Positions 17,664 through 25,767 of a stretch of 64,000 nucleotides of DNA are shown here, one piece after another (positions within the stretch are counted from its first letter, which is position 1; the number at the start of each line of letters is the position of its first letter). The stretch comes from Paenibacillus vietnamensis (GTDB lineage: Bacteria > Bacillota > Bacilli > Paenibacillales > Paenibacillaceae). The stretch covers positions 1-64,000 of the forward strand of contig NZ_JAHMHW010000007.1 in assembly GCF_020169515.1 (NCBI RefSeq), read 5' to 3'. The position numbers and the translations under genes are program-made. The notes under the pieces are model-generated. The model saw only the letters and a program-made list of their open reading frames with translations. It ran no database searches and was not told where the DNA came from.

Positions 17664-18311
17664 TTAAATAACGCCGCTAAGCATAAGCTGCTGCGTCGTC
17701 ATATTATAGTTTTCCTCGATGGCGGCTTTCGCTCCGTCGTAGTCTTTGCGGAGCAGCGCCTGATAAATTTTGGCGTTCATGACATTGGCCCATTGCGGCT
17801 TTAGCTGCGGAAACTGCTTGCGGAAAGTAACCATCCGGCAGATGAACTTTCCCCGATACGATTCGAGCACTTGAAGCATATAGTCATTGCCCATAGCACT
17901 TAATATCGTCTCTATGCACATCAATGAATTGTTGTAATAACCAAGAAAGTCGCCTTCCTCGCGGGAGATGTCCTGGCGGTTCAAGTAAAGGCCAAGCGCC
18001 TCCAAATCGAACGAGAGCTCCCTCCGCTTTGCCGTGTCCAAGACGAATATCTGCATCGACACTAGCACCTCGAGCATTTGGCTAAACTGGCGGAACGATA
18101 TCTCCTTCACGAGCACCCCCCGGCCTTTGAAGCTCTCGACATGCCCTTCCTTCTCCAGCATAGCAATCGCCGCCCGGATCGGCGTCCGGCTCATGCCAAG
18201 CTCGCCGGCCAGCTCATTCTCGGATAGCAGCACGCCAGGCATCACATCTCCGCGTACGATCCGTCCCTTAATTTGAATGTAAGCTTCCGATTCCAATGAA
18301 GTCGCTCGCAT
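17664..18311 (-). CDS. GntR-family (FCD) transcriptional regulator
   Basis: This 215-residue protein has an N-terminal winged helix (LSENELAGELGMSRTPIRAA, about residues 29-48) and a helical FCD-type ligand domain. FCD regulators usually bind a carboxylated or phosphorylated metabolite and control the adjacent operon. It lies directly upstream of the phosphoesterase/Ugp-like cluster on the same strand, but is separated by its own terminator, so it is a separate transcript. It is the obvious candidate regulator of that cluster. Confidence 0.88.
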   Translation of the reverse strand: MRATSLESEAYIQIKGRIVRGDVMPGVLLSENELAGELGMSRTPIRAAIAMLEKEGHVESFKGRGVLVKEISFRQFSQMLEVLVSMQIFVLDTAKRRELSFDLEALGLYLNRQDISREEGDFLGYYNNSLMCIETILSAMGNDYMLQVLESYRGKFICRMVTFRKQFPQLKPQWANVMNAKIYQALLRKDYDGAKAAIEENYNMTTQQLMLSGVI

Positions 18312-18386
18312 ACGATCCTATCCTTTATTTTTCATTTGGAGATTATCCTAACAAATCGGCCTCCATATAGATAGTTAAACTATTGT

Positions 18387-18420
18387 AAAAGAACCGGCTA
18401 TCATCCGCCGGTTCCGCTTT
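18387..18420 (-). terminator. Terminator of the marR gene
   Basis: GAACCGGC and GCCGGTTC form the stem around an 8-base loop. TTTT follows on the minus strand; a T run also follows on the plus strand. Confidence 0.75.
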
Positions 18421-18423
18421 TTA

Positions 18424-18885
18424 TTAATCACGCTTAGGCTGCAGCTCCTGGGCGCCTAATCCGATCCGCTTCAGCATCCCGATCAGCTGCTCCTTTTCCT
18501 CATCGCCGATAAAGGATAAATTCGCGCCGATCGTATCGACATGCTGCGGGAATATTTCGTTGAAGAGTCCCGTGCCGGTATCGGTAAGCACTACGTTCGA
18601 GGCTCTCCGGTCTGCTTTGCTCGGCTCTCTTCTCACATAGTCCTTCTTCTCAAGCTTATCCACCACATAGGTGATGCTCCCGCTTGGGATCGACAGAATC
18701 TCGCTGATCCTTTGGATCGTATGCGGCCCCTTGCTGTAAAGCAGCTCGAGAATCATAAAGTTTTCCATGCTGATTCCGTAGCTTTCGATATCTTTTTTAA
18801 TATTGTCAAATACCGCTCCGGCCGCTTTCGACCAGACCCGGAACAGCCTCAAATTCAATTGGCTTCGCTCGTCGCCTTCATACAC
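18424..18885 (-). CDS. MarR-family transcriptional regulator
   Basis: This 153-residue dimeric repressor has a winged helix around residues 50-100 (TIQRISEILSIPSGSITYVV, then the wing RREPSKADRRASNVVLT). It follows the pirin gene by 65 bases on the same strand, so the two probably share the promoter at 19821-19849. That promoter carries two TCCTA-N4-TAGGA palindromes suited to a MarR dimer. The regulator would then repress itself and pirin until an aromatic or oxidant signal releases it; the signal is not shown. Confidence 0.9.
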   Translation of the reverse strand: MYEGDERSQLNLRLFRVWSKAAGAVFDNIKKDIESYGISMENFMILELLYSKGPHTIQRISEILSIPSGSITYVVDKLEKKDYVRREPSKADRRASNVVLTDTGTGLFNEIFPQHVDTIGANLSFIGDEEKEQLIGMLKRIGLGAQELQPKRD

Positions 18886-18950
18886 CCGCGTCTTCCTCCT
18901 ATCTTTCAGCCGTATAGCTCAAGGAAATCCGGATTTCACGCCGGCTTCCT

Positions 18951-19715
18951 TTATTTGCGTTTATTGTACAGTGGATAGTCCACCTGCGCCGGAACCTCGA
19001 TCAAGAAGAGACGGAGCTCTCCGCCTTCCGCCCGAAACGCGGCTTGCCCGCCCTGCTCCGAGTGAATGACGACAAAATCCTTATGGTCAAAACGATGCTG
19101 CCCGCTTCCGGCTATCAAGCCGTCTCCCCTGACCGCAAGCCCCGCCAAAATCCGGCCGGAAGAAAGAGTATGCGTATACTCCGCTCCTTCGGGTATGACG
19201 ACGTCCCGCATGACGGCGTCGGTCACGATGCGGATCGGCGATCCTTCGCCCAGCACCGTTTTCACCTCTGCGCCGCCAACGTCCGCCGCCACCGGAAACT
19301 CCCGGTGCTCATACTTCGAATAAACGGGCTTCCGCTGTACCGCTTTGCTCAGATGGGGCTCCAGCCAAATTTGAAACAGCTCCGACGGCTCTCTCATCTC
19401 TTCGGCATGAGATATGCCCGAGCCCGCCTGCATCAGCTGAACGCCCCCTTCGCCGACTATGCTGTCCGTGCCGAGCGAATCCTTATGATAACCTTTCCCC
19501 TTGAGCACGTAGGTTAAAATTTCAAAGCCTTGATGGGGATGCAGGCCGATGCCGCCCTCGCCCTCGGTATGCGCCCATGCCCAGTAAAAGAGCGGTCCCA
19601 GCCGGTTAATATTCGACCCTTCTCCGGAAAAGCCGATCGGCTTTTGCTCTTTGATTTTGCCGCCGTCAAACTCGCCCGTTCCCTGTTCATGAGGCTTCAC
19701 AATTTGAATATCCAT
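18951..19715 (-). CDS. Pirin-family cupin protein
   Basis: This 254-residue two-cupin protein has the pirin metal-binding motif HPHQGFEILTYVLKG near residues 58-72 and HAEEM near 101. Bacterial pirins can act as quercetin 2,3-dioxygenases or as modulators of other proteins. The start is the ATG at 19715 with AGGAGG upstream; a frame to 19757 lacks this. It is the first gene of the pirin-marR pair. Confidence 0.92.
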   Translation of the reverse strand: MDIQIVKPHEQGTGEFDGGKIKEQKPIGFSGEGSNINRLGPLFYWAWAHTEGEGGIGLHPHQGFEILTYVLKGKGYHKDSLGTDSIVGEGGVQLMQAGSGISHAEEMREPSELFQIWLEPHLSKAVQRKPVYSKYEHREFPVAADVGGAEVKTVLGEGSPIRIVTDAVMRDVVIPEGAEYTHTLSSGRILAGLAVRGDGLIAGSGQHRFDHKDFVVIHSEQGGQAAFRAEGGELRLFLIEVPAQVDYPLYNKRK

Positions 19716-19799
19716 ATCGGTTTCCTCCTGAATTTTATTTCGTCTGAGTCGCCGCACATTATGCTCGATGACCTCTCTGATGTATCACGAAATTAAGAA

Positions 19800-19813
19800 T
19801 CCTATTATTAGGA
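19800..19813. promoter_or_regulatory. MarR-type operator 2
   Basis: TCCTATTATTAGGA is a perfect inverted repeat with 5-base arms, located just downstream of the pirin -10 element. Its centre is 22 bases, about two helical turns, from operator 1. Confidence 0.82.
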
Positions 19814-19820
19814 TATGTTT

Positions 19821-19849
19821 ATCCTAACACTAGGATATTTGTTTGTCAA
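19821..19849 (-). promoter_or_regulatory. Pirin promoter
   Basis: On the minus strand TTGACA (849-844) is followed after 17 bases by TAGGAT (826-821), which matches four of six -10 positions. The -10 lies within operator 1, so repressor binding would exclude RNA polymerase. Confidence 0.75.
19822..19835. promoter_or_regulatory. MarR-type operator 1
   Basis: TCCTAACACTAGGA has the same 5-base arms and N4 spacer as operator 2, overlapping the -10 element. Two identical-arm sites at a helical spacing indicate cooperative binding by the neighbouring MarR protein. Confidence 0.82.
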
Positions 19850-19897
19850 TGTACGTGCAGGGTTTGCTCCTGACTGCAAGGCGGACAAACAGAAGGA

Positions 19898-20095
19898 TTA
19901 ACGATAGTTTCTATCGTTAATCCTTTGGCGAGGTTACTATTAGAGGCGAACAACGATCATTTCTAGCGTTATTCCCGCCCCATCGGCATATGAAGTCACT
20001 TCGTGAGGGATCGGCGGGTTGATTTACGATAGTTTCTATCGTTAATCACCTTGCTCAGTTAGTCCGGCGGCGAATAACTATCATTTCTAGCGTTA
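19898..20095. repeat. Array of four related hairpins in two tandem units
   Basis: Two units of about 125 bp follow each other. Each has a strong palindrome (arms TTAACGATAG / CTATCGTTAA around TTT at 19898-19920; near-identical at 20023-20045) and a weaker relative (AACGATCA-TTT-CTAGCGTT type, at 19952-19970 and 20075-20095). A CCCGCCC...CGGC...AGTCAC tail follows each weaker hairpin. The array lies between the pirin promoter and the 3' end of the YpmS-like gene, and codes for nothing credible. Confidence 0.85.
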
Positions 20096-20133
20096 CTCCC
20101 GCCCAGTCGGCGCTTGGAGTCACCCCGCCCCGC

Positions 20134-20715
20134 CTAAAGCGGCAGCTTCACATCCACCTTAAACTGCACGCGGATTTGGTCCTGCTCGAACAGAACGTTG
20201 CTGATCGACACCAAATCCTGCTCTCCCAGCTCAAGAGGAATGATGACCGTCTGGAGCAGGTCGAGCGGCAGGCCGATTTCCTTCGCGGACAGCGACTGAG
20301 GGCGGAGCGCAATGTTAGGAGGCTGCCACTCCAGTCGGTAGACGGCATCCAGCTGCGCCGGAACGCGGTCCTTGTACGTCACGTTCATGTGCGCGATAAG
20401 CTTGTCCGCCTCCAGCTCGAACGCCGCCCCGTCAAGGCGGAGATCCTTGCTTAGCTCCGGAGCCCCGTCCGCACCCGCAAGCTCGCGTTCCAGGTGGGCT
20501 TTGATCAAATAGTTGACGTCGGTTTCGGTCAGAACCAGCTCCGTTTTTAAGCTTTTGACAATCGCCAGCGCTTTGTCCTGCACACTGATCGGCGTATAAG
20601 CCATATCAAGCTTTTCGTCCGGCGCTATATAGGCGAGCAAAGCCCATGCGGCACCGCCAAGCAACAATAGGATGACAATTAAGGACATCAATAATCTTCG
20701 TATCGCTTTCCACAT
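20134..20715 (-). CDS. Membrane-anchored protein, possibly YpmS-like (DUF2140)
   Basis: This 193-residue protein has one N-terminal membrane segment (about residues 9-28) and an extracytoplasmic domain of mixed strands and helices. The phrase LTETDVNYLIKAHLERELAG and the overall design resemble YpmS of Bacillus, whose role is unknown; the match is from memory and weak. The start is the ATG at 20715 with AAGGAGG upstream; a frame to 20793 is unlikely. It is divergent from ilvA. Confidence 0.65.
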   Translation of the reverse strand: MWKAIRRLLMSLIVILLLLGGAAWALLAYIAPDEKLDMAYTPISVQDKALAIVKSLKTELVLTETDVNYLIKAHLERELAGADGAPELSKDLRLDGAAFELEADKLIAHMNVTYKDRVPAQLDAVYRLEWQPPNIALRPQSLSAKEIGLPLDLLQTVIIPLELGEQDLVSISNVLFEQDQIRVQFKVDVKLPL

Positions 20716-20775
20716 CGGACACGCCTCCTTCTTTCTTTTATAAACCGAATTTTCTGTATTTACCCGCGGCGAAAA

Positions 20776-20784
20776 TGCTATAAT
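20776..20784 (+). promoter_or_regulatory. Extended -10 promoter of ilvA
   Basis: TGCTATAAT is a perfect extended -10 element about 75 bases upstream of the ilvA start. No convincing -35 is seen, which is normal for this class. Confidence 0.6.
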
Positions 20785-20858
20785 CTGAAACATATAAAAT
20801 TCCTATTCCCGGCAGCTAGACCGACACGGCCTGACGGCAATCAGAAAGGATGGTCCCT

Positions 20859-22127
20859 ATGACAACGAGCGACGCGCCGGCTGAGCGCATCGGCCTCGAA
20901 GAAATCGTACAAGCGCAGATGCACCTCAAGGATGTCATTACGCGCACCCCGCTCCAATATAACCGGGTGCTGTCCGAACGGTACGGATGCAGCGTGCTGC
21001 TGAAACGGGAGGATCTGCAAATCGTGCGCTCCTTCAAAATACGCGGAGCCTATCACCTGATGCGCTCCCTTTCGCCGGAAACGCTGGAGAAGGGCGTCGT
21101 ATGCGCCAGCGCCGGCAATCACGCCCAAGGCGTCGCCTACTCCTGCCAGACGCTCGGCATCCCGGGCAAAATCTATATGCCAAGCACGACGCCGCGCCAG
21201 AAGGTGACTCAGGTAAACTTTTTCGGCGGCACCCATGTCGAGGTGATCCTGACCGGCGATACGTTCGACGACGCCTACTCCGAGGCGGTCGCCGAAAGCC
21301 AGCGCAGCGGAATGGCATTCATCCATCCGTTCGACGATCGTAAAATCATCGCCGGCAACGGAACCGTCGGCCAGGAGCTGATGGAAGCGGCCGAAACGGT
21401 GCCCGACTTCATCTTCGTTACCGTAGGCGGAGGAGGTCTGGCGGCAGGCGTCTCCTCTTACGTGAAAATCGTCTCCCCCGCCACGCAGGTCATCGGCGTC
21501 GAACCGGAAGGCGCCCAATCGCTGCGCGCGTCGCTGGATGCCGGACAAGTAACCCCGCTGGAGCATATCGACAAGTTCGTGGACGGTGCGGCCGTGAAGC
21601 GAGTCGGCGACTTGACCTTCGAGCTTTGCAGGGATTTGCTGGACGATGTCGTCGCGGTGCCGGAGGGCAAGGTCTGCACGACTATGCTCGATTTGTACAA
21701 TGAGAATGCGATCGTCGCCGAGCCGGCCGGCGCGCTTGCGATATCCGCACTCGATGCCTGCCGCGACAAGATTAAAGGCAAAACGGTCGTCTGCATCGTC
21801 AGCGGCGGCAACAACGACGTTGACCGGATGCAGGAGATCAAGGAGCGTTCGCTCATCTATGAGGGATACAAGCATTATTTTATGGTGAGCTTTCCACAGC
21901 GGGCAGGCGCCCTGCGGGAATTTCTCGATCAGGTGCTTGGACCTACCGACGATATTACCCGGTTTGAATATACGAAAAAATCAAACAAGGACAACGGTCC
22001 GGCACTCGTCGGCATCGAACTGAAGCACAGGTCCGATTACGCCCCGCTGGTCGAACGCATGACCAAAAAGGGCTTCCAGTTTCTCGAGCTGAACAAGGAT
22101 CCCGTGTTGTTCAACCTGCTGATCTGA
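20859..22127 (+). CDS. ilvA: Threonine ammonia-lyase (biosynthetic)
   Basis: This 422-residue PLP enzyme converts threonine to 2-oxobutanoate, the first step to isoleucine. The PLP lysine lies in RSFKIRGAYH near residue 55, followed by ASAGNHAQGVAY and the glycine loop TVGGGGLAAG near 192. A C-terminal ACT-like regulatory domain (about 335-420, HYFMVSFPQRAGALREF) senses isoleucine or valine; one copy as in Bacillus. The ATG at 20859 was chosen because AGAAAGGATGG precedes it; another ATG lies nine bases upstream. It stands alone, divergent from the YpmS-like gene. Confidence 0.95.
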   Translation: MTTSDAPAERIGLEEIVQAQMHLKDVITRTPLQYNRVLSERYGCSVLLKREDLQIVRSFKIRGAYHLMRSLSPETLEKGVVCASAGNHAQGVAYSCQTLGIPGKIYMPSTTPRQKVTQVNFFGGTHVEVILTGDTFDDAYSEAVAESQRSGMAFIHPFDDRKIIAGNGTVGQELMEAAETVPDFIFVTVGGGGLAAGVSSYVKIVSPATQVIGVEPEGAQSLRASLDAGQVTPLEHIDKFVDGAAVKRVGDLTFELCRDLLDDVVAVPEGKVCTTMLDLYNENAIVAEPAGALAISALDACRDKIKGKTVVCIVSGGNNDVDRMQEIKERSLIYEGYKHYFMVSFPQRAGALREFLDQVLGPTDDITRFEYTKKSNKDNGPALVGIELKHRSDYAPLVERMTKKGFQFLELNKDPVLFNLLI

Positions 22128-22149
22128 GTTCTAATGAATCGCGGCAAAA

Positions 22150-22192
22150 ATAAGAATCGCCCGGCCCCCCTCATCGGGAGGCCGGGCGATTG
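22150..22192 (-). terminator. Terminator of the aldo/keto reductase gene
   Basis: AATCGCCCGGCC pairs with GGCCGGGCGATT. A T-rich run follows only on the minus strand, but the hairpin may also stop ilvA transcription. Confidence 0.8.
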
Positions 22193-22195
22193 CCG

Positions 22196-23173
22196 TTACC
22201 AGGCGTATGCGCGAGGCGCTTCGCCGCCCGGGCCAGGGAATATTTCGTCGATGCGCTTCAGCGCCGACTCGTCCAGCTTGATTTCGAGCGCTTCAAGCGA
22301 GCGCTCGAACTGATCGATCGTCCGCACGCCGATGATCGGCGCGGTCACGGCCGGATTCGCCAGCAGCCAGGCGAGCGAGACCAGATCCTCCGGATGGCCG
22401 AGCTCGTCGCAGAATTCGGCATAAGCGTCCAGCTGCTTGCGGTAATGCTCGAGCCGCTTCGTGTCGCCGCTGCGGCGGCCGCGGTCCTTGCGGCGGTGGT
22501 TGCCCGCCAGCAGCCCGCCGTCAAGCGGGCTCCACGGGATGACGCCGAGGCCGAGAGCCTGCGAGGCCGGAAGCACTTCAAGCTCAGGAAGCCTGCAGAG
22601 CAAATTATATTTATGCTGCTCGGAAACGAGGCCCAGCGACCCTCTTGCCTTCGCTTCGCCCTGAGCGACCGCGATATCCCAGCCTGCAAAGTTGCTGGAG
22701 CCTATGTAGCCGATTTTTCCTTGCGCAGCCGCGGTTTCGAACGCTCCCCACAGCTCGCTCCAATTCACGCTGCGGTCGACGTGATGCATTTGGTACAGCT
22801 CGATATGATCCGTCTGCAAGCGCTTTAGCGAACCCTCCAAATGGCGGCGGATTTTGTAAGCGGACAAGCCTGCTTCGCGGTTTGGGCCATCATGAGCGTC
22901 ATGCATATCCCCGTAAACCTTCGTAGCCAGCACGGTGCGCTCCCGGCGCCCGTCGCCCTGCCGGAACCATTTTCCGATAATTTCTTCCGTCCGGCCCGCG
23001 TTCTCGCCCCAGCCGTAAATGTTCGCCGTATCCATAAAGTTAATGCCCGCATCCAGCGCCGCATCTAAAATTCGAAACGATTCCCTCTCGTCGGTATCTA
23101 CGCCAAAATTCATCGTACCCAGGCAAAGCCGGCTTACCCGGAGCCCTGATCTGCCTAATTTCGTGTATTGCAT
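22196..23173 (-). CDS. Aldo/keto reductase
   Basis: This 325-residue NADPH-dependent TIM-barrel oxidoreductase keeps the catalytic tetrad pattern: GINFMDTANIYGWGENAG (Asp and Tyr), LATKVYG (Lys) and YQMHHVD (His). GYIGSSNFAGWDI and IIGVRTIDQFE complete the family signature. AAGGAG precedes two candidate ATGs, at 23182 and 23173; the second fits the usual MQYTKLGRSG opening and a better spacing. The substrate cannot be told. It is convergent with ilvA. Confidence 0.9.
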   Translation of the reverse strand: MQYTKLGRSGLRVSRLCLGTMNFGVDTDERESFRILDAALDAGINFMDTANIYGWGENAGRTEEIIGKWFRQGDGRRERTVLATKVYGDMHDAHDGPNREAGLSAYKIRRHLEGSLKRLQTDHIELYQMHHVDRSVNWSELWGAFETAAAQGKIGYIGSSNFAGWDIAVAQGEAKARGSLGLVSEQHKYNLLCRLPELEVLPASQALGLGVIPWSPLDGGLLAGNHRRKDRGRRSGDTKRLEHYRKQLDAYAEFCDELGHPEDLVSLAWLLANPAVTAPIIGVRTIDQFERSLEALEIKLDESALKRIDEIFPGPGGEAPRAYAW

Positions 23174-23306
23174 GCCATTCATCTCTCCTTCGAATATGAA
23201 TTGGAATGGATTACTTGTCCATTATACAAAAATTAAACAAACTAACCAAACGCCGTTCATTCCCGGATGACAAATCCCCGCTACACTGTCGGCAGGAGGT
23301 GCGCCT

Positions 23307-24503
23307 ATGACACGTATAAATTCGAATCTGCAGCCGAAAATGCTAATATTGTACGCATCCTATGGAGAGGGGCATTTGCAGGTGGCGCGGGCGATCAAAA
23401 GCGCAATGGAAGCGCGCGGCAATCACCGGACGGTCATGGTTGACCTGATGGCAGAATCCCATCCCTGGCTGAACGAGGTGACCCGCCGTTTTTACATGAA
23501 GAGCTACACCCATATGCCGTCTCTGTACGGCTGGATGTACGACTTCACCAAACCGATGAAGCATGACTCGCTGTTCGGCGGGCTGCTCCATTCGTTCGGC
23601 CGCGACAAAATTAAACGCATTTTGGCCGCCGAGCAGCCCGACGTGGTCGTCCATACGTTCCCGTCCTTCGCCCTGCCCGGCCTGAAAAAACGAACGAACC
23701 TTCACCCCCCTTCCTACGCCGTCGTTACCGATTTCGATTTGCACCGGCGCTGGGTGCATCCCAGCATCGAGCGCTATTACGTCGCAACGGAGGATTTGAA
23801 GGCGGAGCTCGTGCAGCTCGGCATCCCGGGCGGCTCGGTGACGGTCAGCGGCATTCCGCTGAAGGCCGGCTTCCGTGCGGCCGCTCCGTCACCGGAGCTG
23901 TATGACCGGTTCGGGTTGCGGGCGGCTCGGCCGGTCGTGCTCATCATGGCGGGCGCGGAGGGCGTCATGCCCGATCTGGACCGCATATGCGAAGGGCTGC
24001 TGCAGGATTCACGCGTACAGATCGCACTTGTATGCGGTCGTAACGCCTCCCTCAAGGAAAGCATGGAGAAACGGTACGGAAGCAGGCCGGAACACCGGTC
24101 CCGGCTTCGGGTTTACGGATATGTCGAGCACATTCACGAGCTGATGGCCCTGTCATCCTGTCTGGTCACCAAGCCGGGAGGCGTGACTTTGTCCGAGGCG
24201 ATCGCGGCCGGCTTGCCGCTGTTTACCTATCGTCCCGTGCCCGGACAGGAGAAGCAGAACGCTCTGTACCTTGCTTCCAAAGGTGCGGCTAGCGTTGCTT
24301 ACGAGCCGGAAGAACTGACGGGGCAAATTTTGCAGCTTCTAGCTGAACCCGAGCTGCTGGAAGCCGGCAGGGCATGCGTAAGGCAGCTTCAAGCGGCCGG
24401 TTCTGCCGCAGACCGTCTGGTTTTGGATGTTTTATCCAATTATCGTATAATGGTAAAAGCTTCGAATATTGAACTGGATAAGGAGCTTGTCCGTGCATAC
24501 TAA
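23307..24503 (+). CDS. UgtP/MGDG-synthase-like glycosyltransferase
   Basis: This 398-residue GT28-type transferase opens with YASYGEGHLQVARAIKSAM, the acceptor-side loop of diacylglycerol glucosyltransferases such as UgtP. It has KPGGVTLSEAIAAGLPLFTY near residue 290 for nucleotide-sugar binding. Such enzymes make membrane glycolipids that anchor lipoteichoic acid. GGAGGTG precedes the ATG. Its last codons overlap the start of the MFS gene, so the two are coupled. The glycolipid role is the family default; the exact sugar is unknown. Confidence 0.87.
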   Translation: MTRINSNLQPKMLILYASYGEGHLQVARAIKSAMEARGNHRTVMVDLMAESHPWLNEVTRRFYMKSYTHMPSLYGWMYDFTKPMKHDSLFGGLLHSFGRDKIKRILAAEQPDVVVHTFPSFALPGLKKRTNLHPPSYAVVTDFDLHRRWVHPSIERYYVATEDLKAELVQLGIPGGSVTVSGIPLKAGFRAAAPSPELYDRFGLRAARPVVLIMAGAEGVMPDLDRICEGLLQDSRVQIALVCGRNASLKESMEKRYGSRPEHRSRLRVYGYVEHIHELMALSSCLVTKPGGVTLSEAIAAGLPLFTYRPVPGQEKQNALYLASKGAASVAYEPEELTGQILQLLAEPELLEAGRACVRQLQAAGSAADRLVLDVLSNYRIMVKASNIELDKELVRAY

Positions 24504-25689
24504 TCAAAAAGCATGGTTCGGAGCGGAGATGCGACTCATCTCCGTTATTTTGTTCCTCGTGGAATTTGTAAGAGGCGCCGTACTGGTCAGCTTGCTGCCG
24601 ATTTACGGCTCCAAAACGCTGGGACTCGCACCCGATGCGATCGGAGCCGCAATTTCGGCGCATTACATTACCGATACGCTGCTCAAAATGGCCATCGGCT
24701 ATTTGCTCGACCGGTTCTCCTACCGTATCGTCGTGCAAGCCGGGCTTTTCATATCGCTTGCAGGCGTTTATCTGCTGCAATTCGCCGAGCTGCCGTGGAT
24801 GTTCATTGGAGCGGCCGCGTTGTACGGCATCGGCATGTCGCCGATCTGGATCGTCTGCCTGACGAAGGTGTCCGAGCAGAAGCGGGCTACCCAAATGGGT
24901 CTGCTGTACACGATCTGGATGGTCGGGCTCGGCAGCGGCCCGATTGTTTGCAACATTTTGCTGGATTACAACGTTACGTTTACTTACAAGCTGCTTGTCA
25001 CCCTGTCGGCTCTGGCCTGCTTGCTTACCTTCTTCATGAGCAGGGCAAGGGCCGTCACCCCGCTCCGCTTGCCGCTTCGCGAACAGGCAGCCATTCTGAA
25101 GGAACGGCTAAGCCGGATGAAGCTTCTGCTTCCGGGCATGATTTTGCAGACGATGGGCGCCAGCATGCTGGTCCCGATACTGCCGGGCTTCGCCGAACGC
25201 GAGCTGGGCATGACCGGAGCCCATTATTCCGTCCTGCTGACGGCAGGCGGCATTTGCGCCGCGGGAGGGCTGATTCCGATGGGGAAGCTGGCCGACAAGC
25301 TCGGTGGACGCAAATGGTTTCTCGTTGCCGGATTTCTGGCTTTTGCGGCCGGATTATACGTGCTGGCATGGGGGCTCGCGTTCTGGTATTGTGTACTTAT
25401 AGTAGCCTTGCTTGGCCTATCCTATGCTGCCATCCAGCCGGCCTGGAACGCGCTGCTCGCCTCCTATGTGCCGCCGAAGCAGGAAGGGCTGGGCTGGGGC
25501 ATTCTGTCGACCTTTGAGGGCGTAGGCGTCATGATCGGCCCCGTCGCAGGAGGCTTGATCGCATCATGGAGCAGCGAATCGGCCGTCTTCTGGATCAGCG
25601 CGGTGCTGTTCGGCTTGATCGGTTTTTATTATCTTTGGTTTCCCATCAAGGTGTTCGCCCCGGGCGAAGAGGCTATAAAACAAACGTAA
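24493..25689 (+). CDS. MFS transporter coupled to the glycosyltransferase
   Basis: This is a 398-residue, twelve-helix major-facilitator transporter. The loop between helices 2 and 3 reads GYLLDRFSYR, and its repeat in the second half reads GKLADKLGGRKWF, the usual MFS motif A. The start is a GTG at 24493 with AAGGAG upstream, 11 bases inside the end of the glycosyltransferase gene. Coupling suggests transport of a glycolipid or its precursor, as with LtaA, which works with glycolipid synthases in staphylococci. That role is inference. Confidence 0.85.
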   Translation: MHTNQKAWFGAEMRLISVILFLVEFVRGAVLVSLLPIYGSKTLGLAPDAIGAAISAHYITDTLLKMAIGYLLDRFSYRIVVQAGLFISLAGVYLLQFAELPWMFIGAAALYGIGMSPIWIVCLTKVSEQKRATQMGLLYTIWMVGLGSGPIVCNILLDYNVTFTYKLLVTLSALACLLTFFMSRARAVTPLRLPLREQAAILKERLSRMKLLLPGMILQTMGASMLVPILPGFAERELGMTGAHYSVLLTAGGICAAGGLIPMGKLADKLGGRKWFLVAGFLAFAAGLYVLAWGLAFWYCVLIVALLGLSYAAIQPAWNALLASYVPPKQEGLGWGILSTFEGVGVMIGPVAGGLIASWSSESAVFWISAVLFGLIGFYYLWFPIKVFAPGEEAIKQT

Positions 25690-25752
25690 ACGGCTTCAGC
25701 CGCCCTCTGGCGGCCAAAGCTTCCAATCGCGTTCGCGATGAACTATTAAAAG
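25684..25752 (+). repeat. Structured dispersed repeat, copy B (deleted form)
   Basis: It begins with the family signature CGTAAACGGCT, lacks the long hairpin, and jumps to a perfect small hairpin GCCGCC-CTCT-GGCGGC, then AAAGCTT and CGCGATGAA. In copy D the same hairpin reads CCGTC/GACGG, a compensatory change. It overlaps the stop codon of the MFS gene, which ends in the element's TAA. Confidence 0.75.
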
Positions 25753-25767
25753 AACGGAGCTTGACGC

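Noticed and set aside
19861..20133. Riboswitch or terminator interpretation of the hairpin array
   Set aside because: Hairpins lack T runs and known aptamer motifs, and occur as tandem pairs far from any start codon in the right direction.
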